From Neisseria mucosa (GTDB lineage Bacteria; Pseudomonadota; Gammaproteobacteria; Burkholderiales; Neisseriaceae), in contig NZ_POWX01000019.1 of the NCBI RefSeq assembly GCF_003044445.1, positions 1-42,880 of the forward strand: a stretch of 42,880 nt of DNA, in the 5' to 3' direction. The notes under the pieces were generated by a model. It was not told the origin of the DNA, did not search any database, and worked only from the letters and a program-made list of their open reading frames with translations. Both the position numbers and the translations under genes were made by a program. Position 1 is the stretch's first letter, and every line of letters starts with the position of its first letter. This document shows, piece by piece, positions 14,024 through 22,150 of the stretch.

Positions 14024-17000
14024 ATGTTCTACCTCTACCAATCCAACCGCCTCGAATCGCTAGCCGCCCTGTTTGCCGAAATCCAAAGGGTCAGGCCGCT
14101 TGAGTCTGCTTTGGCGGCGGAACAGATTGTGGTGCAGAGTCAGGGGATGCGGCGTTATTTGAGCGTGTATCTGGCGCGCGAACTGGGGGTGGCGGCGAAT
14201 TTGCAATTCAGCCTGCCGGCAGGTTTGACGTGGCAGTTGATGCAGAAGCTGATTCCCGATATTCCCGCGCTCAGTCCGTTTTCGCCGGAGGTAATGCGCT
14301 GGCGGCTTTTGGATTTGTTCCGCAGCGAGCGTTTTCAGACGACCTCTGAATTTGAAAACGTCCGCTCTGTCTTGCAAAGCTATTTGGGCAGCGGCGAGTC
14401 GGCGGATTATCAGTTGGCGGGGCAGTTGGCGGATATTTTCGACCAGTATCTAGTGTACCGGCCGCAGTGGATTGATGCCTGGCAGGAAGGCAAATTTCTG
14501 GGGCTGGGCGAGGACGAGGTTTGGCAGGCGCAGCTTTGGCGGTATTTGGACGACGGCAACCAATCTGCGCCGCACCGTGTGGCGCTGTGGGAAAAGCTGC
14601 TGTCGTCTTTGGATAAGGCGCACCTGCCCGAACGGTTTTTCGTGTTCGGTATTTCGGCGATGGCGCCGATGTATTTGCAGCTTTTGCAGAAAATTTCGGA
14701 ACATTGCGATGTGTTTGTGTTCGCGCTCAATCCGAGCGGCCAGTATTGGGGCAATGTGATTGAGGCTGCGCAGCTTTTGAAGGGCGGCGACGATGCGGAT
14801 TTGTCGCAGACGGGGCATCCGCTCTTGGCGTCGTTGGGCAAGCAGGGGCGTGATTTTTTTGATTTTCTGACGGAAATCGGCTTGGAGGAGCAACCTGTGT
14901 TTGAAGAAGTTTCAGACGACACGCTGCTGCACTGCCTGCAAAACGACATTCAAAACCTGCGGATGCCGTCTGAACACAGCCGCGCAGATTTGCTGGACGA
15001 CGGCTCCGTCCGTATCGTGTCGGCACACAGCCCCTTGCGCGAATTGCAGATTTTGAAAGACAAGCTGTTGCGGATTTTGCACGAACATCCCGACTGGCAG
15101 CTGCACGATATTGCCGTTTTGACGCCGAACATCGAGCCGTACAGCCCGTTTATCGAAGCGGTGTTCGGGCAGGCGCAGGGCGGGGCGCAGGCTTTGCCGT
15201 ATTCGGTTTCGGACGTGAAACTCAGCCGCCGCCAGCCGCTGCTTTACGCGCTGGAGCAGACGCTGGATTTGCTGGAAAGCCGGTTTGAAGTCGATAAAGT
15301 GCTGCCGCTGTTAGAAAGCGGTTTGGTGCTGCGCCGTTTCGGGCTGACGGCGGACGATTTGCCGCTGCTACACGACACCATTACCGAATTGAACGTGCAT
15401 TGGGGGTTGGACGGAACAATGCGCGGCGCGGCGGACAATCTGTTCACTTGGCAGCAGGCGTTGGAACGCATCGTGTTGGGCTGGATGCTGCCCGACGACG
15501 GCAGCCCGCTCTGGCAAAACGTCAGCGCGTGGTACGGCGATGTCAACCGCCTCGATGCGTTCGGCCGCTTTGCCGCCTTCATCCGCACGCTGTCCCGCCT
15601 CGCTGCCGAGTGGCGCAAACCCGCAGCAGCGGAAGAATGGACGGAACGCTGCCGCGATCTGGTGCAGTCGTTGTTCCTGCCCGATGCCGACGACCAATAC
15701 GCCTTGCAGCAGTTTGAGCAGGCGTTGGCAAAATGGCAGGAAGAAACCGCGTTGGCAGGCTTTCGCGGCACTTTGCCGCAACATACCGTCATCCGCCACC
15801 TCCGCCGCTTTTTAGGCAGCGAAAGTCAGGCGGGCTTCCTGCGCGGCGGCATCACCTTTTGCAGCATGGTGCCGATGAGGAGCCTGCCGTTTAAAGTCAT
15901 CTGCCTGTTGGGGCTAAACGACGGCGATTTCCCACGCAACACCAAAGCCGCCGTGTTCGACCTGATTGCCAAACACCCACAAAAAGGCGACCGCGCCCGC
16001 CGCGACGACGACCGCTACCTCTTCCTCGAAGCCATCATCAGCGCGCGCGACATCCTTTATCTCTCCTACGTCGGCCGCAGCATCCGCAACGACGACGAAC
16101 TCGCCCCGTCCGCCCTTGTCAGCGAACTCATCGACACCATCGCCGCCATGACCGGACGGCGCAGCAAAGAACTGGCGGAACACTGGGTCGAGCAACATCC
16201 CTTGCAACCGTTCTCCCACCGCTATTTCATCGCAGACAACATTTCAGACGACCTCTTCAGTACGCGGCAAGACTACGCCGAAGCTCTCAACCGTCCGCGC
16301 GAACAGGCGCGTCCGTTTTTCAGCGAAGCCCTCGAAGAAAACAGCCCCGCACCGACCGTCTGGCAGGACGACTTTATCCGCTTCTGGAAAAATCCCGTCA
16401 AAGCATGGCTGCAACAAACCCTAGGCTGGCGCGAACCCTACCGCGACGAAGCATGGGAATCCGCCGAACCCTTCGAGCCGCAACGCGCCGACAAAATCGC
16501 CGCCGCCTACCTTGACGCCCGCCGCCACAACCAAGACTTTCAAGAAACCGCCGTCCGCCTCGATGCCGAAAGCCTGTTACCCGCCGGTGAATTGGGTAAA
16601 TTGTGGCAGCAGAATTTCCAAGCCGCCGCCAAACGCATAGACGGCGCATTGCTGCAAAGCCCGAAACTGCCGCCCTTCGCCTACGAAATCCCGTTCGACG
16701 GGCAAACCCTGCAAGGCAGCCTCGGCAACCTGTACCAATGCGGCCAAGTGTTCTACCTCGACCGCAAACCCAACGCCCCGCAACGCATCGCCATTTTGCT
16801 CGAACATTTAATCTTTTGCGCGGTAGGGTCGTCTGAAACCGAAACCCGCCAAACCCATATCGTTCAGCCTGAAGAAACAACGCTTTATCCCGCAATCTCC
16901 AGCAGCCACGCGCAAGAAATGTTGCAAAAATGGCTGACGTTCTTCAACCTCGGACAAACGCGCCCGCTGCCTTTCTTCGCCAAAACCAGCCTCGCCGCCG

Positions 17001-17230
17001 CCGAAGCCTACGGCAAAAAACAGAGCTGGGAAGATGCCCTGAACAAAGCCAAGGAAAGCTATCACGGCAACAAAGTCAGCAAAGGGCAAAAAGACTATAC
17101 CGAAGTCGCTTTAGTGTTCGGTAACGAAGATACCGAGCCGGTGGAAGGGGCGTTGTTCCAAAGATTGGTGGAAGAGCTGTTGATACCGCTGCTGGACGCG
17201 GTCAAGGAAGAATCGTCCGATGCGGCATAG
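14024..17230 (+). CDS. recC: Exodeoxyribonuclease V subunit gamma (RecC)
   Basis: RecC joins RecB and RecD in the helicase-nuclease that starts repair of double-strand breaks and processes incoming DNA. The 1068-aa protein is near the usual length (E. coli about 1120). Family segments include the start FYLYQSNRLESLAALF, VVQSQGMRRYLSVYLA, RFFVFGISAMAPMYLQLL, IVSAHSPLRELQILKD, SVSDVKLSRRQPLLYAL, ITFCSMVPMRSLPFKVICLLGLNDGDFPR and DDRYLFLEAIISARDILYLSYVG. recB and recD are not nearby, which is usual in neisseriae. The coding strand is G/T-rich in the first half and C-rich in the second, and one meningococcal-type DUS (14963-14974) lies inside. Confidence 0.96.
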   Translation: MFYLYQSNRLESLAALFAEIQRVRPLESALAAEQIVVQSQGMRRYLSVYLARELGVAANLQFSLPAGLTWQLMQKLIPDIPALSPFSPEVMRWRLLDLFRSERFQTTSEFENVRSVLQSYLGSGESADYQLAGQLADIFDQYLVYRPQWIDAWQEGKFLGLGEDEVWQAQLWRYLDDGNQSAPHRVALWEKLLSSLDKAHLPERFFVFGISAMAPMYLQLLQKISEHCDVFVFALNPSGQYWGNVIEAAQLLKGGDDADLSQTGHPLLASLGKQGRDFFDFLTEIGLEEQPVFEEVSDDTLLHCLQNDIQNLRMPSEHSRADLLDDGSVRIVSAHSPLRELQILKDKLLRILHEHPDWQLHDIAVLTPNIEPYSPFIEAVFGQAQGGAQALPYSVSDVKLSRRQPLLYALEQTLDLLESRFEVDKVLPLLESGLVLRRFGLTADDLPLLHDTITELNVHWGLDGTMRGAADNLFTWQQALERIVLGWMLPDDGSPLWQNVSAWYGDVNRLDAFGRFAAFIRTLSRLAAEWRKPAAAEEWTERCRDLVQSLFLPDADDQYALQQFEQALAKWQEETALAGFRGTLPQHTVIRHLRRFLGSESQAGFLRGGITFCSMVPMRSLPFKVICLLGLNDGDFPRNTKAAVFDLIAKHPQKGDRARRDDDRYLFLEAIISARDILYLSYVGRSIRNDDELAPSALVSELIDTIAAMTGRRSKELAEHWVEQHPLQPFSHRYFIADNISDDLFSTRQDYAEALNRPREQARPFFSEALEENSPAPTVWQDDFIRFWKNPVKAWLQQTLGWREPYRDEAWESAEPFEPQRADKIAAAYLDARRHNQDFQETAVRLDAESLLPAGELGKLWQQNFQAAAKRIDGALLQSPKLPPFAYEIPFDGQTLQGSLGNLYQCGQVFYLDRKPNAPQRIAILLEHLIFCAVGSSETETRQTHIVQPEETTLYPAISSSHAQEMLQKWLTFFNLGQTRPLPFFAKTSLAAAEAYGKKQSWEDALNKAKESYHGNKVSKGQKDYTEVALVFGNEDTEPVEGALFQRLVEELLIPLLDAVKEESSDAA

Positions 17231-17244
17231 AAGCCGCAAATCGG

Positions 17245-17290
17245 AAGAGGTCGTCTGAAAACATGAATTCATCGTTTCAGACGACCTCTT
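17245..17290. terminator. DUS-pair terminator after recC
   Basis: AAGAGGTCGTCTGAAA pairs with TTTCAGACGACCTCTT around a short loop. Confidence 0.85.
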
Positions 17291-17404
17291 CCCCGGCAAA
17301 CCTGTTTTTAAAACCCCTCACTTCCGCCGTCATTCACCAAACTGAAATCCATTGGAAATTCGAAAAGGCAGATATTTCAAAAACAGTTGCCGAAATACAA
17401 CCGA

Positions 17405-17491
17405 AACCTTTGCAAAAAATCCCTTTTCCCCAGCAACCGAAAACCCATGTTTGGGTTTCGGCTGTCAGGGAAAGAAGAATTTTGCAAAGAT
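17405..17491. repeat. Palindromic miniature element with IS5-type ends
   Basis: GAAACCTTTGCAAAA at the left matches TTTTGCAAAGATC at the right in inverted order. Inside, CCGAAAACCCATG and TGGGTTTCGG form a second hairpin. Tips of the form GAGACCTTTGCAAAA are those I recall for an IS1106-like IS5-family element of neisseriae, so this looks like an internally deleted remnant. No gene is present in the surrounding 17291-17836. Confidence 0.6.
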
Positions 17492-17750
17492 CGGCCTTTG
17501 CTTCAACTGAATTCAAACCCTTCTATATTGACTTTATATTTTACATTTCACGTTTTTTGCCGGTTTCATTTTAAACCGACGGCCCAATTCACATATTGCA
17601 ATCAAATTTTCTTCTTTCGTCTGTTTAAATCCAATTAAATCTTCCCTCTTCCCTGCTAATCAAATTCAAATTCAGACCAGCTTTATCTTTTCAGCCATAT
17701 TTATCATATGCGTTTGAGTTATCTCCTAAAACAAGAATCTGCTTTATTCT

Positions 17751-17773
17751 TTAATAAATGAAATTCATTATCA
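17751..17773 (+). promoter_or_regulatory. Fur-box-like palindrome upstream of the TonB-dependent receptor
   Basis: AATGAA-A-TTCATT (17757-17769) followed by ATC resembles part of a Fur box (NAT-rich inverted hexamers). It lies about 30 bases upstream of a better Zur-box match. Weak evidence. Confidence 0.25.
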
Positions 17774-17797
17774 AAATATTTGTAAAGTTTAATAATA

Positions 17798-17812
17798 TGT
17801 TATAAAGTAACG
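17798..17812 (+). promoter_or_regulatory. Zur-box match upstream of the TdfH-like receptor
   Basis: TGTTATAAAGTAACG fits the neisserial Zur consensus TGTTATDNHATAACA at 13 of 15 positions. It ends 24 bases before the start codon, where a bound repressor would block transcription. Zinc-dependent repression of tdfH-type receptors is known in meningococci and gonococci. Confidence 0.7.
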
Positions 17813-17836
17813 GACTTCGTTTCTGAGGTAACTATT

Positions 17837-20599
17837 ATGAATCCGAATTTCAAATTAAACCTACTGACATTATCTTTACTGGCTATAACAAGTATCGCAC
17901 ACGCAGAAGACGAGGTTTCAACTCAAGAGCTTGATGAAATTCAAGTCAAAGGCAAATACATTGCCAAAGAGAAAAAAGTTTTTACCGAAGGCCAAGCCAA
18001 AAGTTCGCGTGAACGCGTTTATCAATCCAGCGAAAACATCGATGCCATCGTGCGGAGCATGCCCGGCGTTTTCACCCAACAAGACAAGGGATCGGGGGTA
18101 TTGGCGGTCAATATCCGTGGTGATAGCGGTTTGGGACGCGTCAATACGATGGTTGACGGCGTCACCCAAACCTTCTATTCCACTTCTGCCGATGCCGGAC
18201 GCAGCGGCAGCTCTTCGCAATTCGGTACGGCACTGGATCCCAATTTTATTGCCGGTGTGGATGTAACCAAAGGCAGTTTCTCGGGTGCCAACGGCATCAA
18301 TACCTTATCCGGTACAGCCAATTTCCGTACTTTACGGGTGGACGATGTAGTACACGGAAACAATACCTTCGGCCTTTTAACCAAAGGATTGACCGGCACA
18401 AACAGCACAAAAAGCAATTTTATGGCAACCGGAGCGGTACAAAAATGGTTTGACAGCGGTGCGCGCCTTGGCGCGTTATATGGTTACAGCCACCGTAATG
18501 TCGAGCAAAACTATAAAGTAGGCGGCGGCGGTCAGCGTATCGGCAATTTTGGCGAAGAATATTTGGACCGTAAAAAACAAGAATATTTTGAAAGCAACTT
18601 ATTGAAATTCGACCAAGGGCAAAATCGTTGGGTTCGCGACTTTTCTAAGCGCAACGCAGTCGGTAAAAGCTATTGGGACTACCCTTTCTCCAGAAAATAT
18701 AACGATCCTGAGGTTTTGCAAAAAGATTATGTTGATGATTTGGAAAGAAGCTGGAAAGAGAATTTGGCACCGCAATGGGATCTGACGCCTATCGACCCTA
18801 CCAGCCTGCAACAACGCTCAAACAGTCATTTGGTCAAAGTGGAATACGAAAACGACAACAACAAGCTGGATCTTCAGCTTCGTACCATGAACAACCGTAT
18901 CGGCAGCCGCAAAGTAGAAAATCGCAGCTACCAAGCCAATTACAATTTAAACATTGGCGATTATGTCGATTTAAACGTATTGGCCGCCCATAATCTGGGA
19001 AAACAAAAATATCCGAAAAACTCACGTTTTTCGGGATGGGGGCTGCTGGATTATTTGGAAACCAAAAACACAGCCAATCTTTTGGATATCAACAACCGCT
19101 TCTCTTTCAACCTTCCCAACAAAACAGATTTAAAAGCCACCGTCGGTTTCAATTTCTTTAAAAACCAATACAGTAAAAACCGCTTTCCGGAAGAGCTGAG
19201 CCTGTTTTACGACGGTCCCGACCAAGATGCCGGCCTGTACAGCTTTTTAGGCCGCTTCAAAGGCGACAAAGGAATATTTCCTCAAAAATCAACCATATTA
19301 CAACCTTCAGGCCAGCAAAAATTCAATACGTTCTATTTTGATACTTCCTTGAAAAAAGGCATTTATCAATTGAATTACAGCACCAATATGGTCAACTACC
19401 GCTACAAAGGCGAATATACCGACTACTTCAATACCCAAGAAGACTTTAAAAAAGCATTTGGAGAAGATTCTGAAATTTATAAACAGCATTGCACGCCAAG
19501 CTGCGACCTTTACGAACCGGTTTATACCAAATCCGGTAAAAAGCATGCGGTAAACCATTCGTTAGCATTAAACATCAATGTCAACGACTACTTTATGCCG
19601 TTTATCAGCTATTCGCGTACGCATAGAATGCCAAATATTCAAGAAATGTATTTTTCACAAATCGGCGACTCGGGCGTCAATACCGCCCTTAAGCCGGAAC
19701 AGGCCAATACTTACCAAATAGGCTTCAATACCTTCAAAAAAGGGATTTTCAAGCCGGATGATGTATTGGGTTTCAAACTGGTCGCCTATCGCAGCAGGAT
19801 AAACAACTATATTCACAATGTTTATGGCAAATGGTGGGATTTGGATAAAGCACCCAGCTGGGTAACCAGTACCGGCCTGCAATACTCTATCCAGCATCGA
19901 AACTATGCCAAACCTGTCCATAAAAATGGTTTGGAAGTGGAAATGAACTATGATTTTGGCCGCTTTTTTTCAACCCTGTCTTACGCATATCAAAAAACCA
20001 ACCAGCCGACCAATTATAGCGATGCCAGCGAATCGCCCCGTAATTCTTCTAAAGAAGACCAAATCAAACAAGGTTACGGCTTAAGCAAAATTTCCCGCCT
20101 GCCCCGAGATTACGGGCGGTTTGAATTGGGTTCCCGCTGGTTAGGCAACAAATTGACCATCGGCGGCATTATGCGCTATTACGGCAAAAGTACACGGGCG
20201 ACGACTGAGGAAGAATTTGTTGACGGTACAACCGGTGCCAACACCTACTCTTCACACCAAATGGGCAGAAGGGCGATCAAAAAAACAGAAAGCATCAACA
20301 GACAGCCGCTGATTTTTGATTTCTATGCCAATTACGAACCGAAGAAAAACCTTATCCTTCGTTTCGACATTCAAAACGCGTTCAATAAGCGCTATATCGA
20401 TCCTTTGGATGCCGCAAACGATGCCGCAACTCAGCGCTATTTCAGCGTATTTGAAAGAAAAGGCGGTTTAGATGACGAAGAAGTCGAATGTGATGCCAAC
20501 GGTTTATGCAATGGCAAATATGGCGGCACGACTCGCTCCGTCCTGAATAACTATGCGCGTGGCAGGACTTTGCTGTTTACCATCAGTTATAAGTTCTAA
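17837..20599 (+). CDS. tdfH: TonB-dependent outer-membrane receptor, TdfH/CbpA-like
   Basis: This 920-aa receptor has a signal peptide (cleavage near AHA-EDEV), a TonB-box-like LDEIQVKG, a plug (DAIVRSMPGVFTQQDKG...NIRGDSG) and a 22-strand-type barrel ending in SYKF. The length and whole sequence, as I recall it, agree with neisserial TdfH/CbpA, which takes zinc from calprotectin. A notable stretch is SYSRTHRMPNIQEMYFSQIG. An extracellular-type loop has a CTPSC pair, and another CDANGLC. GAGGTA at 17825-17830 supports ATG 17837. A Zur-box match upstream implies induction when zinc is scarce. Binding of calprotectin by this commensal protein is inferred, not shown. Confidence 0.87.
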   Translation: MNPNFKLNLLTLSLLAITSIAHAEDEVSTQELDEIQVKGKYIAKEKKVFTEGQAKSSRERVYQSSENIDAIVRSMPGVFTQQDKGSGVLAVNIRGDSGLGRVNTMVDGVTQTFYSTSADAGRSGSSSQFGTALDPNFIAGVDVTKGSFSGANGINTLSGTANFRTLRVDDVVHGNNTFGLLTKGLTGTNSTKSNFMATGAVQKWFDSGARLGALYGYSHRNVEQNYKVGGGGQRIGNFGEEYLDRKKQEYFESNLLKFDQGQNRWVRDFSKRNAVGKSYWDYPFSRKYNDPEVLQKDYVDDLERSWKENLAPQWDLTPIDPTSLQQRSNSHLVKVEYENDNNKLDLQLRTMNNRIGSRKVENRSYQANYNLNIGDYVDLNVLAAHNLGKQKYPKNSRFSGWGLLDYLETKNTANLLDINNRFSFNLPNKTDLKATVGFNFFKNQYSKNRFPEELSLFYDGPDQDAGLYSFLGRFKGDKGIFPQKSTILQPSGQQKFNTFYFDTSLKKGIYQLNYSTNMVNYRYKGEYTDYFNTQEDFKKAFGEDSEIYKQHCTPSCDLYEPVYTKSGKKHAVNHSLALNINVNDYFMPFISYSRTHRMPNIQEMYFSQIGDSGVNTALKPEQANTYQIGFNTFKKGIFKPDDVLGFKLVAYRSRINNYIHNVYGKWWDLDKAPSWVTSTGLQYSIQHRNYAKPVHKNGLEVEMNYDFGRFFSTLSYAYQKTNQPTNYSDASESPRNSSKEDQIKQGYGLSKISRLPRDYGRFELGSRWLGNKLTIGGIMRYYGKSTRATTEEEFVDGTTGANTYSSHQMGRRAIKKTESINRQPLIFDFYANYEPKKNLILRFDIQNAFNKRYIDPLDAANDAATQRYFSVFERKGGLDDEEVECDANGLCNGKYGGTTRSVLNNYARGRTLLFTISYKF

Positions 20600-20634
20600 A
20601 CCTAACCGTCAGCATTCTTAGTACTGTGCTGATT

Positions 20635-20670
20635 AAAAAGCCGACAAACATAATGTTTGCCGGCTTTTTT
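20635..20670 (+). terminator. Intrinsic terminator after the receptor gene
   Basis: AAAAAGCCGACAAACA pairs with TGTTTGCCGGCTTTTTT with a TAA loop. No DUS. Confidence 0.93.
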
Positions 20671-20695
20671 AATATATTCTCAAAGTTCTCAATCT

Positions 20696-20870
20696 GCGAC
20701 CTTTACAAAAATGGTCCGTTACCGAAATTTGACGCATAAAAACGCGCCAAAAAAATTTTCAATTGACTAAACTGATATTGAGAAAAAAGTGGAAGAAATC
20801 AGGGAGGTTCTTCATTTTTAAAATGGCATTAGCATAAAATTTTAATAACTCATGTTATTGCCAAGGTCTC
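20696..20870. repeat. Miniature inverted-repeat element, copy A (175 bp)
   Basis: The ends GCGACCTTTACAAAAAT and GCAATAAC-type tip reading GGAGACCTTGGCAATAACAT (minus strand) are inverted. The whole sequence matches 42450-42630 in reverse orientation, sharing blocks such as GAAATTTGACGCATAAAAA, CAATTGACTAAA and AAAATTTTATGC. There is no coding capacity. The ends resemble IS5-type GAGACCTTTGCAA termini. Confidence 0.85.
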
Positions 20871-20877
20871 CGCATAT

Positions 20878-20917
20878 AAAAAGGTCGTCTGAAAAGATGT
20901 GTTTCAGACGACCTTTT
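20878..20917. terminator. DUS-pair terminator 3' of the DUF333 lipoprotein gene
   Basis: AAAAGGTCGTCTGAAA pairs with TTTCAGACGACCTTTTT. A/T runs on both sides would let it work in both directions. It serves the minus-strand lipoprotein gene. Confidence 0.9.
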
Positions 20918-20930
20918 TAACTCTTGTAAC

Positions 20931-21170
20931 TTATTTGTTGTGTTGACGGAAATACGCCCACTCTTCCACAACAATACCGTCAGGCAGATGGCACATTCCA
21001 TACTCTCCGCCATCCTTGTCTTTTTTGATTTCCAACTTACCGCCCTGCTTCACGCAAAATTCTGAAGCCGGATTGGGCATACCGGTCATCGGTACACTTT
21101 CTGTCTCAAGAATATTGCAAGCTGCCAAAGTAGTTGCAGCCGCGAGGCTTAAAATAATCGGCTTAATCAT
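20931..21170 (-). CDS. DUF333-family small lipoprotein
   Basis: This is a 79-aa protein with a signal peptide and lipobox LAAC (Cys18). A DUF333 domain follows: ASEFCVKQGGKLEIKKDKDGG, then YGMCHLPDG and VVEEWAYFR. Two conserved cysteines probably form a disulfide in the periplasm. The start at 21170 gives a proper signal peptide; a longer in-frame start adds 27 residues that do not fit. A single DUS lies upstream at 21220-21232. Function unknown; the old name hemolysin for some family members has no support here. Confidence 0.88.
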   Translation of the reverse strand: MIKPIILSLAAATTLAACNILETESVPMTGMPNPASEFCVKQGGKLEIKKDKDGGEYGMCHLPDGIVVEEWAYFRQHNK

Positions 21171-21267
21171 ATGTTTTCCTTTTACTATCCCAATATCTCT
21201 ATTGATTGGATGCTCGGTTTTCAGACGACCTCTAAAACAGTTTGAAAACACTCATCAATTTAAAATA

Positions 21268-22035
21268 TCAGCGTTTGTTTTGGTGATAAATAGGCATAAC
21301 TTCCGGCAACATCCTTCGTATTGCTTCGATACGGGTATTGTTGGCGGGATGGGTTGACAAGATGGCAACCTGACTGCCGCCTTGCACCCTATTCATTTTC
21401 TCCCACACGCTGATTGCCGCCTGCGGATTGTAACCTGCCTGAGCCATCAGGCGGACGCCTCCCGCATCTGCCTCGCTTTCCTGATGACGCGAAAAAGGTT
21501 TGGTTGCCAATAAATCTGTTCCAACGCCGACCAAATTTCCGTCCAAACCGACGGCACCTGCCAAAATAGAACCGCCCAAGCCGGTCAATACCTGACCTCC
21601 GATGGCTTTTTTGCTGTGTTCGAGCAGGGCATGGGTCATTTCGTGCCCGATGACTGCGGCGATTTCATCATCCGTCAGTTGCAAGCGTTCGACCATGCCG
21701 GTATATACCGCCATTTTTCCGCCCGGCATCGCCCAAGCATTCAAATCGTTGCTGCGGATAACGTTCATCTGCCAATTAAAAGGCATACCGGTACGGTTGG
21801 CGCGGTTGGCATACGGAACCAGTCGGGAAAACACCCGATGAACACGCTGCGCCGTCGGAGAGCTGACATCCAGCGCATTCTGGCTGCGCGCTTTTTGTAC
21901 AACCTGCGTATAGTTTCGCTCGGCTCCCTCATTCAAAGCAGCCGTATCGTATCCGACCATATCGGCGACAGAAGTACAACCCGCCAATGCTGCAACCCCG
22001 AGCCATAATCCGTACTTTTTACTGATTTTGTTCAT
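21268..22035 (-). CDS. M48-family zinc metallopeptidase lipoprotein
   Basis: This 255-aa protein starts MNKISKKYGLWLGVAALAGC, a lipoprotein signal with lipobox LAGC. The peptidase domain holds the zinc motif HEMTH with further conserved HSKKA, and the third ligand region SRHQESEADAGGVRLMAQAGYNP. This places it with M48 proteases of the LoiP/YcaL type, which sit at the outer membrane's inner face and degrade faulty envelope proteins. AAGGA 9 bases upstream decides for ATG 22035 over a longer frame start. The substrate is unknown. It is in tandem with pbpG and a lipoprotein gene, each with separate spacing. Confidence 0.93.
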   Translation of the reverse strand: MNKISKKYGLWLGVAALAGCTSVADMVGYDTAALNEGAERNYTQVVQKARSQNALDVSSPTAQRVHRVFSRLVPYANRANRTGMPFNWQMNVIRSNDLNAWAMPGGKMAVYTGMVERLQLTDDEIAAVIGHEMTHALLEHSKKAIGGQVLTGLGGSILAGAVGLDGNLVGVGTDLLATKPFSRHQESEADAGGVRLMAQAGYNPQAAISVWEKMNRVQGGSQVAILSTHPANNTRIEAIRRMLPEVMPIYHQNKR

Positions 22036-22115
22036 TTCAAAAATTCCTTGATGCCCGACAAAAAACAAAACCGTACAAAACGCCTTCCGTTTTCACCTAC
22101 TGACCATAAAATAAA

Positions 22116-22140
22116 ATGCCGCCTGATTTTCAGACGGCAT
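22116..22140. terminator. Hairpin carrying a meningococcal-type DUS (ATGCCGTCTGAA)
   Basis: ATGCCGCCTGA pairs with TCAGACGGCAT around TTT. The minus strand at 22140-22129 reads ATGCCGTCTGAA, the AT-DUS of N. meningitidis and N. gonorrhoeae, unlike the other intergenic hairpins here. It sits just after the pbpG stop codon. Confidence 0.8.
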
Positions 22141-22150
22141 AACAAGTATT

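Noticed and set aside
17263..17574. Small frame of 103 codons after recC
   Set aside because: It is made of a DUS terminator and the palindromic IS remnant, and its composition is not coding-like.
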